This document shows, one piece after another, positions 25,854 to 34,977 of a stretch of DNA of 64,000 nucleotides. The stretch covers positions 219,121 to 283,120 of the forward strand of contig JAIQFP010000008.1 in the NCBI GenBank assembly GCA_020073165.1. The letters run 5' to 3'. The position numbers and the translations under genes are program-made. This stretch comes from Terriglobia bacterium. GTDB taxonomy: Bacteria > Acidobacteriota > Terriglobia > Terriglobales > Acidobacteriaceae. The notes under the pieces were generated by a model. The model made no database searches. It saw nothing but the letters and a program-made list of their open reading frames with translations, and was not told where the DNA came from. Within the stretch, counting starts at the first letter, position 1; each line of letters starts with the position of its first letter.

Positions 25854-27385
25854 GCAGGCCTCGCCCGCTTCTCTATTGCCTCTTCAGCGCCGTACTCGTG
25901 ATCGGCTGCTTCGCGTTCAATGTGTCCCTTCCAGCCGAAATGGGGTTCGAAGTGAAATGTTTCGCTGGCGGGAACGTTCACGACCGGGCCATTCCAGGCA
26001 GCACGGTTGCTCGTAAGCGTGACGTCTCTCCAGCCATGTTCAGCGAGTGCGAAGTGGTGGCATTGAAACGCCTGACGAATAATGGGAATTTTGTCGGGGT
26101 CGAAGCCCATCAAACAAGCACAGGCGGCATCGACGCTCGGAGCATGCAAGCCGAAGGCTGCGATGCCTGCGGGAAACGGGTCCGGATTCATCGGCCCGCG
26201 GCCCTGCCCGGCAAGGATTCCGTCCACCAGAACATAGTGACGCTTCCGGTTCTGTGGTGCAGCGGCACGCAATGAGCCGTCGGGATTTCCGTAGAGCACA
26301 ATCTTGTTCAGGTCGAGACACATTCGCCAAACCGTGTCATTGCCCCACCAATTGCCGCTGCGCACGACTTGTTCGGTGTCGCCAAAAACCGGGCGACCCA
26401 ACTGGCGCGCACCGCGCAGGGCCCAGGGTCCCACGACCGGAACCGCCAGCGACAACCGCCGCAACCCAGCTGCCAGCTTGCGTTCGGCTTTGTGTTTCAG
26501 ATCCGGGTTGGGGTGTTCGTCGCCCCCCTGGCGTGGTGCGCCCTCCGTGTGGTGCGGTAACCAATTCTTATCAGCGTTCACCCCCACCAGGTTCTTCAGG
26601 CTGGCGGTCACGCCTGCTTTCTTGTGGGTCTTGAGTTTGGGCAGGCTGAAAACCACGTCGCAGCGAATGGCACAGCCGGCGATGAGATATTCGTGACGTC
26701 CGCCGCTGTGGTGATGATTCACGACATCCGCATCGTAGTCCGCGCCATAGTAGCGGCCCGCACTTTCGTGGGTGGCAAACTCGCTTCCCTGCCCCAGATC
26801 AAAAGCGATGTCGCCATACCCATTCGGCGGCAACGGCCTGCGTTCCGTGACCACTCCTCCGCGCGTCGTCCATTCCTCGCGGCGCAGGTCAATCAGTTCG
26901 AAGTTGAGATCATGGGAGCGGTAGAATCCGCGTATTGCGTCGAGGCCGAGCAGGCGCACCATCTCGGTGAAGCACGCGTCGGTCTGCGGCGCATCGGCAA
27001 CAATGATTTTCCCGTTCTTGCCGATCGCCTTCCAAACATAATCCGCCACCGCCCGGACAATGCTGCCGTGGGTAATCACATAGCGCCACCCTTGGGGATC
27101 ACGAGGGTGTTGCTGGTGCACCATGTTCGGTTTCAACAGCACCGTTTCGTTCCGGTGTATCAAGTCCGCGAGAGGACTCCAATCCGGCGTGCCGTAGCGG
27201 CCTTCGTCCAGGCCTGCCAGATGGAAACACTCGCGCACCACCTGGTACGCCAGGTTGGGCTCCGCTCCTGTTTCCGCCCAGCAATACTCCGGATATCGGA
27301 CTTGGGGATGAAAAGGAGGAGTACCGGGGTAATCCCCGCCCTCCCCGCTGTACACGATCACCCTGCGGTCACTCAAGCATGCCAT
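25850..27385 (-). CDS. DUF362 domain protein of the EPS locus
   Basis: Protein of 511 residues carrying the DUF362 architecture (DTVLL-type VLLKPNMVHQ, HGSIVRAVADYVWKA, IIVADAPQTDACF, FSLPKLKTHKKAGVTASLKNLVG). DUF362 proteins are often iron-sulfur associated, but no CxxC cluster is visible here. The function of the domain is unknown. It overlaps GT2 by 13 bp and the CapK-like gene by 4 bp, so translation is probably coupled within the polysaccharide operon. Confidence 0.85.
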   Translation of the reverse strand: MACLSDRRVIVYSGEGGDYPGTPPFHPQVRYPEYCWAETGAEPNLAYQVVRECFHLAGLDEGRYGTPDWSPLADLIHRNETVLLKPNMVHQQHPRDPQGWRYVITHGSIVRAVADYVWKAIGKNGKIIVADAPQTDACFTEMVRLLGLDAIRGFYRSHDLNFELIDLRREEWTTRGGVVTERRPLPPNGYGDIAFDLGQGSEFATHESAGRYYGADYDADVVNHHHSGGRHEYLIAGCAIRCDVVFSLPKLKTHKKAGVTASLKNLVGVNADKNWLPHHTEGAPRQGGDEHPNPDLKHKAERKLAAGLRRLSLAVPVVGPWALRGARQLGRPVFGDTEQVVRSGNWWGNDTVWRMCLDLNKIVLYGNPDGSLRAAAPQNRKRHYVLVDGILAGQGRGPMNPDPFPAGIAAFGLHAPSVDAACACLMGFDPDKIPIIRQAFQCHHFALAEHGWRDVTLTSNRAAWNGPVVNVPASETFHFEPHFGWKGHIEREAADHEYGAEEAIEKRARPA

Positions 27386-28353
27386 TCCGGACCCCGAGAG
27401 ACGTCCCGTGCCGCGCTGTCAGCAACCAGGGTTTCGACGGAAGCACTACCCTCCGTGGTTGCCCGGTTTCTGGCTTCGAACATCTTTGCCTTCACGTGAA
27501 ACATCTGGACAGCTTGCAGGGTGCAATAGACCAGTCCAGCTACACCATCCAGAAAACCGAGACGGACCAGATATTTGTAGATGAAAAACAGAAGCGGAGA
27601 TCCCGGAACAAAATAGAGTTTCCTCTTCAACCAGCGCCGGCGCTGGGCCTGGGAGCCCGCTACCGAGGGCGGGAGTTCCGCGTAACTTTGTTCCCCGCTG
27701 AGCCAGACTCGTGCTTCCCAGTTGGAGTACTCGTCGTGCTTTCGGATATAGCGTGAGAGCGAGTCCACGTTGTGGTGAAGCAACGGATTCCGCAGCTTCG
27801 AGACCTTGCCGTCCACAACAACGTGCTCGTGCACTTCCATATCGCACATCGAAGTATCCTGGTTCTTCAGCCGGCACTCGAAGTGGCCCTTGCCACGGCG
27901 GAACAGCGATAGCTTGTAGAAACCGGCGTCCCCATGGCGCAACCGGCGGCCGAGGAAATACATTTGCAGGCCGACGTAATATCCGTCGTAGCGCTGATCC
28001 CGGATCGCCGCTTTGATTTCCTCCATCACTTCCGGGGTCAGGGCTTCGTCGGCGTCCACCAGGAAAACCCAGTCGTGGGCGAGCGGAAGGGAATCCAGCG
28101 CCCACTGCCGTTTCTTCGGCCATCCGCCCTGGTAATGGAACTGCACGACAGTGGCGCCATAAGAGCGGGCAATCTCCACGGTGGCGTCGCTGCTCTGTGA
28201 ATCAACGACATACACCTCGCCCATACCCTGCAAGGATTCGAGACAGCGAGGCAGGTTGCGTTCTTCGTTGCGCGCAGCAACCACAACGCTCACGGGCAGC
28301 AGCAAAGCCGGGCTCGGGCTCCGCGCCTCGGTGGGTTCCTTGAGACTTTGCAT
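27373..28353 (-). CDS. GT2 glycosyltransferase (WaaE/KdtX-like)
   Basis: Transferase of 326 residues with a GT-A fold: VSVVVAARNEERNLPRCL at the N-terminus, VDSQSSDATVEIA, and the metal-binding FLVDADEAL. The pattern GWPKKRQWAL after the first sheet matches the WaaE/KdtX branch, which adds glucose or similar units. A C-terminal hydrophobic stretch (SPLLFFIYKYLVRLGFLDGVAGLVYC) suggests membrane association. Confidence 0.9.
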   Translation of the reverse strand: MQSLKEPTEARSPSPALLLPVSVVVAARNEERNLPRCLESLQGMGEVYVVDSQSSDATVEIARSYGATVVQFHYQGGWPKKRQWALDSLPLAHDWVFLVDADEALTPEVMEEIKAAIRDQRYDGYYVGLQMYFLGRRLRHGDAGFYKLSLFRRGKGHFECRLKNQDTSMCDMEVHEHVVVDGKVSKLRNPLLHHNVDSLSRYIRKHDEYSNWEARVWLSGEQSYAELPPSVAGSQAQRRRWLKRKLYFVPGSPLLFFIYKYLVRLGFLDGVAGLVYCTLQAVQMFHVKAKMFEARNRATTEGSASVETLVADSAARDVSRGPEWHA

Positions 28354-28435
28354 TTGGCAAGAATCGGTTGGGCTATCTTACCTTGAACACCACGCCATCC
28401 TGCACAGGAAGGGCAACTTTTCTGTTGAAAAGCAA

Positions 28436-30343
28436 CTAGTTAGTCACTGAATGCAACTCGCACCAGCGTTGCAGTACGTAAAGCGCCCAGGGACGCGACC
28501 AGAACGTGGTCCCGCGCCCGAAATTGTCCCATATCGCCCGTACCGCACCGGGATGGAGCACCGCGGCAAGCGCGCCGTCCGCTGATCGCTGCAAAGTCTG
28601 CTCGATTTCCGGCCGTAATTCATCGCGCAACCAGTGCTCAAAAGGAAGCGTGAACCCACGCTTGCGGCGGTGGACGATCTCATCCGGCAAGGTGCCGCTC
28701 AATGCACCGACCAACAAGGGTTTCGGCATGTCGCGGTCGAGTTTCCACCCGCCCGGCATCGCCATCAGCCTTTCCGCCAACACATGATCGATGAGTGGCA
28801 CTCGAACCTCGAGTCCATGGGCCATGCTCATCACGTCGGCGTCACGCAGCAAGGTGTTCAGCATGTAGCAGCGCGCTTCCAGATACGAGACGCGATTGAT
28901 CGCGTCCAGGTTGCGCGTGTGGTCGAGGCTCTCCTTGAGCGGTGCGTTGGCCCGTTCCATCACCTCTTCGTCCTGAAACGCGCATAATGCATCCCGTTGT
29001 GAAGGCGTAAACAGCATGCGCGCCAGGAAGTAGGGATGCGGCACGCTGCCATTCGCGCGCACCAACGTCGCGATCTTCCGGTTTTGATCGGACGTCGGGG
29101 CCACCAGGGCAAACGCCCCGGCCAGGAGCGCTCGGGCCAGGCGGGGCAGATACCGCCACCAGCCTGCGAACCGCTCCATCCGAGGTACCGCACGAAAGCT
29201 GGAGTAGCCACCGAACAGTTCGTCGCCCCCCAGGCCGGACAGCGCCACTTTGATGCCGGCGGCGCGGGTTTGCCGCGAGATCAGGTAGGTGTTCAGCCCG
29301 TCGATCGTGGGCTGGTCCATGGCCTGCACCGAGCCGGGTAAGGCGTCCAGGGCGTCTCCCTGCGAGACCAGGATTTCATGGTGGTCGGTGCCAAACTTGC
29401 TTGCCACCATCCGCGAGAACTCTGCTTCGCTGTAATCCGACTCACGAAACACGATCGAAAAGGTGCTGAGCTCAGATCCACCGCGACTCAGAATCCCTGC
29501 CAAGCTGCTGGAATCAATACCGCCAGAAAGGAATACCCCCACCGGCACGTCGCTGACCATCTGCATGCGCACTGACTGGTCAAGCGCGGCATGCAATTCT
29601 TCCTCGAGGTGCTTGCGTTCAGGCACTGCCGGATGAGCAGAGCTCTGTTTGGCCGACAGGTCCCAGTACATCGTTTCACGAACCGAGCCCTTCTCCCACA
29701 CCAGGTAATGTCCTGGCCGCAGGGCGGAAACACCCTCAATCAGCGTGATGGGGTCATAGAGCGAGCCGAACGCGAGGTAGTTGAGCAATCCGGCCCGATC
29801 CAGGCGGCGCGGCACCAGGCCGGTCCCCAACAATGTTCGTACCTCCGAAGCAAACAGGAAGTATGGCCCTTGTGAAGCGTAGTACAACGGCTTGATGCCC
29901 ATGGCATCCCGCGCCACAAACAGCCGGTGATAGCGCGCGTCCCAGATGGCAAAAGCGAACATGCCGCGCAGTTCCCGCAGACAGCGTTCGCCCCAACGGC
30001 CGTAGGCCTTAAGCAGAACCTCAGTATCGGAGTGGCTGTGAAATCGCGTCCCCTCACGTCCTAACCGCTCGCGAATCTCGCCGAAGTTGTAGATCTCGCC
30101 GTTGTAGACAATCCAGTTCCCGGTTGCGGGATCTTGCATGGGCTGGTGGCCGAGGGGCGAGAGGTCGAGAATCGCGAGGCGGCGGCTGCCCAAGCCGACT
30201 TCCACCGGCTCCGGGGCATCCTCCCGAATGAGGATGGTGCCGGAATCGTCAGGGCCGCGGTGCGCAAGCGACTGCGTAGCCCGCTCCAGAATCTCGGGAG
30301 CGACGTTCCCTCTTCGTACTGCAATGCCGGCGATGCCGCACAC
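28436..30343 (-). CDS. asnB: Asparagine synthase (glutamine-hydrolysing) family
   Basis: Protein of 635 residues with an N-terminal class II glutamine amidotransferase (Cys2 in MCGIAGIAV, RGPDDSG, YNGEIYNF) and a C-terminal synthetase domain with the pyrophosphate loop FLSGGIDSSSLAG. Family members in polysaccharide loci amidate sugar carboxylates rather than aspartate; with a uronic-acid epimerase nearby, amidation of a uronate is plausible. True asparagine synthesis remains possible. Placed between GT2 (82 bp) and a methyltransferase (111 bp). Confidence 0.9.
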   Translation of the reverse strand: MCGIAGIAVRRGNVAPEILERATQSLAHRGPDDSGTILIREDAPEPVEVGLGSRRLAILDLSPLGHQPMQDPATGNWIVYNGEIYNFGEIRERLGREGTRFHSHSDTEVLLKAYGRWGERCLRELRGMFAFAIWDARYHRLFVARDAMGIKPLYYASQGPYFLFASEVRTLLGTGLVPRRLDRAGLLNYLAFGSLYDPITLIEGVSALRPGHYLVWEKGSVRETMYWDLSAKQSSAHPAVPERKHLEEELHAALDQSVRMQMVSDVPVGVFLSGGIDSSSLAGILSRGGSELSTFSIVFRESDYSEAEFSRMVASKFGTDHHEILVSQGDALDALPGSVQAMDQPTIDGLNTYLISRQTRAAGIKVALSGLGGDELFGGYSSFRAVPRMERFAGWWRYLPRLARALLAGAFALVAPTSDQNRKIATLVRANGSVPHPYFLARMLFTPSQRDALCAFQDEEVMERANAPLKESLDHTRNLDAINRVSYLEARCYMLNTLLRDADVMSMAHGLEVRVPLIDHVLAERLMAMPGGWKLDRDMPKPLLVGALSGTLPDEIVHRRKRGFTLPFEHWLRDELRPEIEQTLQRSADGALAAVLHPGAVRAIWDNFGRGTTFWSRPWALYVLQRWCELHSVTN

Positions 30344-30454
30344 GATGCTTTAGGTGGAGAGATGAGAATAACATCCGAAGGACGACTTGCACCGTCGGAT
30401 GCCGCGGAGTTTCTCAGAAGGCCTTTGTGGTTTCTTAGCGCGCGGAACGCGCGG

Positions 30455-31114
30455 TCACTTGAACGCCTCCACGTAGAGGGAGTGCGAGCGCTCCCCTGCG
30501 TCACCGGGCTCAAACACGGGAACCTTCTCCCCGTAGAGGCGGCTTTTCCCCTCGTCCGCTTCCTCGACCGACGGAAACCCGGCCTTGCGCAGAACTTCGT
30601 CAAGATAGGAAAAGTCGTAAGCGGTGCGATGTTGCCCATCACAGAATAGAAAATTGGAAAAACGTCCGCCCAGCGAATCGAAATGGCGGGGAAACCCGTC
30701 ATAAAACCAGTCGTGCCGGTTCTCCTGATAGGCGACGATGGCGCTGCGTAAGCTCGGAACAATCAAACGCAGGCCACCACCCGGTTTGAGCACCCGGGCG
30801 CACTCCCGCAGAATGTGCTCCAGTTCGTCGGGATAGAAGTGCTCAAACATGTGCGTGGAGTAAACCGACTGGACCGAACTACTGGCAAAAGGCAGCCCAC
30901 TGCGCACGTCCAGCCAGAGATCGAGTTTCTGCAGCGGATTCGCGTCAATGTTGATAAAGCCGGGCAGATACCTCGTCCCGCACCCCAGGTGCAGGTGGAG
31001 GGCTCGCCCGTTGCTGGGGCGGAGCGCGTAAAAACACTTGCGCGCCCAATAGTTCGGCAGGGACGCGATGCCAATGCCGGCAAAGACAAGGTCCTTGTAC
31101 CGCTGATGAAGCAA
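30455..31114 (-). CDS. Class I SAM-dependent methyltransferase
   Basis: Cytosolic protein of 219 residues with a Rossmann-type SAM site: HLHLGCGTRYLPGFINID (motif I), LPFASSSVQSVYSTHMFEHF (motif II region) and VLKPGGGLRLIVPSL (motif III). The H-x-FEH signature is common in methyltransferases of glycan loci. Acceptor not known; O-methylation of a sugar is likely by context. Confidence 0.85.
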   Translation of the reverse strand: MLHQRYKDLVFAGIGIASLPNYWARKCFYALRPSNGRALHLHLGCGTRYLPGFINIDANPLQKLDLWLDVRSGLPFASSSVQSVYSTHMFEHFYPDELEHILRECARVLKPGGGLRLIVPSLRSAIVAYQENRHDWFYDGFPRHFDSLGGRFSNFLFCDGQHRTAYDFSYLDEVLRKAGFPSVEEADEGKSRLYGEKVPVFEPGDAGERSHSLYVEAFK

Positions 31115-31200
31115 ACTTGTTCTCCGCGAGGAATTGGGCCGATTATAACCAAACTTCCGTGAGCAGGATAATCGCCTTCAAATTTTCCCTGCGAAGCAGA

Positions 31201-32397
31201 TCAGAGTGCGGCGGTCAACACCCTGCTCCCGGAATGCTTCGTCAAACTCTCGACCAACGCCAGAAGCTTCTCCACGTGACGGCTCCAGGAAAAGTCTTTG
31301 GATCTTTGCAGGCCGCTTTCTGTCATAGTTCGTGAAAGCTCTCCAGAGCAGGCAAGCTGAGCCATCTCTTCGGCCAGGCACTCGGGCGAGAAGCGCTGAA
31401 AATAACGTGCCGCGCCGCCGCATATCTCCCAGTGCACTGGCAGGTCGGAAGCCACAACCGGCAGTCCGCTGGCCATGGCTTCCACCAGCGGATGGGCAAA
31501 CGATTCCGCATAAGCAGCGGTCACATAGATGTCGCAGGCGTGGTACAAGTGATGCAGCAGGTGGTACGGAACCGTTCCCAGTTGCACAACATTGTGCTCG
31601 ATGCCGAGACGACTCACCAAGGCGGAAGTGGCCTCGGCGCGGTACCGCCCGGGATTCTCTTCGGAAAGCAGCTTGCAGGTAAGAAAAAGCCTTACCGGCC
31701 GCTTCGCCAGCCGTTCTTGCACCAAAGGTATGGCCCGCAGCAACGTCTCAAAGTTCCGATAATAGTTGTAATGGCTGACGAACAACACTCGGAAAGAGCC
31801 GACCGCGGAATCGAACTTGTGCTGAATTTCCGCCGGGAGTGGCGTGCTGTCGCGAAAGAATGCATCTCGATCGAATCCATGATGAATGGCGAGGACTTTC
31901 TGCCCGGTCCATTGCTGTAGGTCGCGGGCAAATGCCTGACTGGGCGCCACCGTGCAATCGGCCCAGCGGATGGAGCGGCGGGCCAAAAAGCCCCTGGCCC
32001 GGGTGTCCAGCCCCATTGCATATTCGTGCCGGTCACGAAGGTCACGGAAAAAATCCGCGGACGTGTACAGCGAGTTTCGTGACAAGAGCACCTGCGGGAC
32101 AGGGGAGTTCCGCAAAGCAAAGTTCCCCGCCGAGATCAAGACGTCCGCTGCGCTGCGCCGGATTAGGCCGGGCAGCAGCTTTTGTTCCTGGTAGGAACGC
32201 CACGCCGCCCCACCCCGGCTCTCCAGTTCGATAAACGAAACCCTGGCTGTGTTTCCGAACTCCCGCCGCAATTGCGAGCTGACGGTGACCGTGGTGCGCA
32301 CGTCGGTCCGGTCGGCGAGGTGAGGGATAACGTTACGCAGGTAGGTCAGCCCACCGCCGGCGCTGGCCGCGAGGCCGTTGAGGAACAAGTGCATCAT
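31201..32397 (-). CDS. GT4 glycosyltransferase
   Basis: Protein of 398 residues with GT-B fold. N-terminal GLAASAGGGLTYLRNVIPHLA; C-terminal nucleotide-sugar domain with VLFVSHYNYYRNFETLLRAI and the E-x7-E motif in ESFAHPLVEAMASGLPVVASD. It overlaps the polymerase gene by 4 bp (start/stop coupling). Donor and acceptor are not predictable. Confidence 0.9.
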   Translation of the reverse strand: MMHLFLNGLAASAGGGLTYLRNVIPHLADRTDVRTTVTVSSQLRREFGNTARVSFIELESRGGAAWRSYQEQKLLPGLIRRSAADVLISAGNFALRNSPVPQVLLSRNSLYTSADFFRDLRDRHEYAMGLDTRARGFLARRSIRWADCTVAPSQAFARDLQQWTGQKVLAIHHGFDRDAFFRDSTPLPAEIQHKFDSAVGSFRVLFVSHYNYYRNFETLLRAIPLVQERLAKRPVRLFLTCKLLSEENPGRYRAEATSALVSRLGIEHNVVQLGTVPYHLLHHLYHACDIYVTAAYAESFAHPLVEAMASGLPVVASDLPVHWEICGGAARYFQRFSPECLAEEMAQLACSGELSRTMTESGLQRSKDFSWSRHVEKLLALVESLTKHSGSRVLTAAL

Positions 32398-33821
32398 CGC
32401 TGCGGCAAGACCACACCGACGCTGTTTGTCCAGCCGCCCACGGGCTGAGGAGCACTGGACACGGCGAGGCTGGGCGCAGTTTTAGGAACAACATCCACCA
32501 AGACAAACGCCATGCTCCAGAAGAAAACGCAAAGATAGTAGCCCACGGCGAACAGCCAGTCTTCAAATGCCGCGTGCACCAAGCCCGCCGCCAGGATGGC
32601 CGCGATGGGGACCGCGGGCGCATGAGCATTCCCTGTGCGCCGCATCCATCCCACTGCACGGATCACATAGAAGCTGACCAGAATCACAAGCGCGAGAAAA
32701 GGCAGCACCCCCAACAGCCCCACCCATTCGGTGATGGCCAGATAACTGTTACCGTGTTCACGCGTCGCCACCGCCGCCGATCGATATCCCAGGCTATGAT
32801 CGTTGCTTTCTGTGAGCCGGGTGTCGCTCGTGCCGAAGCCAGTGCCGAACCAGGGGTGTTCTTGAATGCTGGCAGAGGTTCGTTGCCACACTGAGAGGCG
32901 CGAGTCCAGCACGCCCGCGTCGCGGTGTCCCTTGTATACGAACCTCAAGGTGAGCGAGTCGGTCTGGGTTTCCCGATTCGGCGCCAGGCTGATCACCAGG
33001 ACGGCCGACAGCAAAGCCAAGCCCACGCCCTTGATCAGCAGCCGGTACTGGCGCAGAGCCACACAGAGCAGGAAACATCCCATCGCTCCCCCGGCAATGC
33101 CAGCTCGCGCGTAACTGGAAAGCAACAGCAACAGGGACACGAGCAACGCAAACGTTCTTCGGCGCTGCGTTCCCGCTTCGCTAATGATCACTCCCCACAG
33201 CAGGACCGGCATCGTCACCACGCCCATCACTGCGCCCAGCGAATTGGGATTGCCGAAAATTTCGAAGCGGAAGATGAAATACGAAATGGCGCTCAGGTAA
33301 ATCAGGGTCTCGCAGCCCAGCAGTAATCCGTTAAAGAACTGTGCCTCTCGGCCCATCACCGCAAGCCGGGCACCCGACGCGGCGTACAGAAACAGCAGTA
33401 GCAGGCTGAGCGCCTTCAAAACAGCCTGCTCCGGATAGGCAGTAACCAGGGCGGAGACTAAAGCCGCTAGAACGCACGAGAACGCGACCAGGTGAAATGC
33501 CCCGAAGTGGTGGCCACGGTCCCTCATGTAGATCACAAAACCCACCAGCGCGCCCGCCAGAAGGACGAACCAACGTCCCGAAGCCCAGGTCTCTCGCAGG
33601 GGCAGTGCCACCCCCGCCCAGAGAAAGACTGCCAGCAAGAGCACGAAAAAACTCCGCCGGTAATTCCAGATCGCCGCCGCCATGATCTCCAGAAAGATCA
33701 GGCCTCCCAGGTATTGCGCGCTGCTCAGGTAACCCGGACGAAAAATGGACGCATAGATCGCAAGCAGGCAGCAGCCCAGCAGCGTAATAGGCAAGATCAA
33801 CTTGGAATAGCGGTCATCCAC
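32394..33821 (-). CDS. O-antigen ligase / Wzy-like polymerase
   Basis: Polytopic membrane protein of 475 residues with about 11-12 hydrophobic segments. The large periplasmic loop contains HPWFGTGFGTSD and REHGNSYLAITEWVGLLG, the signature of the Wzy_C family. It should polymerise or ligate the lipid-linked repeat unit. Overlaps both neighbouring GT4 genes (4 and 8 bp). Confidence 0.9.
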   Translation of the reverse strand: MDDRYSKLILPITLLGCCLLAIYASIFRPGYLSSAQYLGGLIFLEIMAAAIWNYRRSFFVLLLAVFLWAGVALPLRETWASGRWFVLLAGALVGFVIYMRDRGHHFGAFHLVAFSCVLAALVSALVTAYPEQAVLKALSLLLLFLYAASGARLAVMGREAQFFNGLLLGCETLIYLSAISYFIFRFEIFGNPNSLGAVMGVVTMPVLLWGVIISEAGTQRRRTFALLVSLLLLLSSYARAGIAGGAMGCFLLCVALRQYRLLIKGVGLALLSAVLVISLAPNRETQTDSLTLRFVYKGHRDAGVLDSRLSVWQRTSASIQEHPWFGTGFGTSDTRLTESNDHSLGYRSAAVATREHGNSYLAITEWVGLLGVLPFLALVILVSFYVIRAVGWMRRTGNAHAPAVPIAAILAAGLVHAAFEDWLFAVGYYLCVFFWSMAFVLVDVVPKTAPSLAVSSAPQPVGGWTNSVGVVLPQR

Positions 33822-34977
33822 GGCAGGGGACCTCGCAGCTCAACACCGCTTCGGCGATGCCGGCGGCACAAGCTTCCGGGGAATATCCCAGGATGCGCTC
33901 CCGGCTGCGCTGGCCCATCCGCAGTCGCAACTCGCTGTCGCTTGCGATCTCAGCCATTGCAGAGCCGAGCTGCTCCAGGTTGCCCGCATCAATCACGCGG
34001 CCGTTCCAGCCATCTCGCACCAAATCGGCGGTGCAACCGGCCACGCTGGTGGCGATGATGGGCAAACCGCATGCCATCGCCTCATTCACCACCAGTCCCC
34101 AGGTATCGGTGTGCGTCGGGAAGACCAACAAATCTGCCAATGCATAGTAGGCCGCCAACTGTTCGCGCTGGGCAAAACCTGCAAACTGAATGCATCCCGG
34201 CTCTACGCCCGCAGCCAGACGCTGGAGTGCGGCGCGCTCCTTGCCATCTCCCACGAACACCAATCCAATTTCCTCTTTTAGTTTTGCAGTCAGTGTGACA
34301 TACGCCTGCAACAGATCAAAGACTCCTTTTTCAGCCACCAATCGTCCGACGAAGAGAAAGAACCGTCCGGGCAGGCCCAGCGCCTCCCGCTGCATCGCAC
34401 AATCGTCCCGCACCCTGCCCGCCTCCTCCGCAAACCGTCTCGTGTCCACCGCATTCGGCGCGGTGAAGATGGCTCCCTCTTCCACACCAAAGCTCTTTAC
34501 GTATTCCAACGAGGACCTGCCCGGAACCACAAATCCATCGCAATTGCGGACAAATTTTCGTTTCAGGGACTCTACCAGCAGCCGCCCGCTACGCTGGTCG
34601 TGAGCATTACTCTCCACCCACAGGTAAAACCGTACTCCGTTCCGGCGGGCCCACAGCATGGACTCCCACGATGCCGGGTAATTGTAGCCACCGCACAGAA
34701 TCGCGTCCGGGGCGGCCTGCCGCAAGGCGGCTCCCAATCCCCGGTTCACCAGCAGGTTATGCTTCCCCAGCCTTTGCCTCCACGACGGCAGCACCTGGTA
34801 AGTAAACTGGATCTCGTCCCTGTACACGAGCCATTGCCGCAGGGCAGGATCGTTTTCCGCCAGGAAGATCACTTGCAGATCGATGCCCTCATGCCGCGCC
34901 AGCGCATTGAAAACCGGAATGCGATAGGGCGCGATGATTTCGGTCAGGAGCACCAACCGTAGACTCACGCGGCACAC
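33814..34977 (-). CDS. GT4 glycosyltransferase
   Basis: Protein of 387 residues. N-terminal LVLLTEIIAPYRIPVFNALA is typical of the group that begins with TxxxxPYRIPVF; C-terminal domain has FLFVGRLVAEKGVFDLLQAY and HTDTWGLVVNEAMACGLPIIA (donor-site E motif). It overlaps the next GT4 by 13 bp and the polymerase gene by 8 bp. Confidence 0.9.
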   Translation of the reverse strand: MCRVSLRLVLLTEIIAPYRIPVFNALARHEGIDLQVIFLAENDPALRQWLVYRDEIQFTYQVLPSWRQRLGKHNLLVNRGLGAALRQAAPDAILCGGYNYPASWESMLWARRNGVRFYLWVESNAHDQRSGRLLVESLKRKFVRNCDGFVVPGRSSLEYVKSFGVEEGAIFTAPNAVDTRRFAEEAGRVRDDCAMQREALGLPGRFFLFVGRLVAEKGVFDLLQAYVTLTAKLKEEIGLVFVGDGKERAALQRLAAGVEPGCIQFAGFAQREQLAAYYALADLLVFPTHTDTWGLVVNEAMACGLPIIATSVAGCTADLVRDGWNGRVIDAGNLEQLGSAMAEIASDSELRLRMGQRSRERILGYSPEACAAGIAEAVLSCEVPCRG

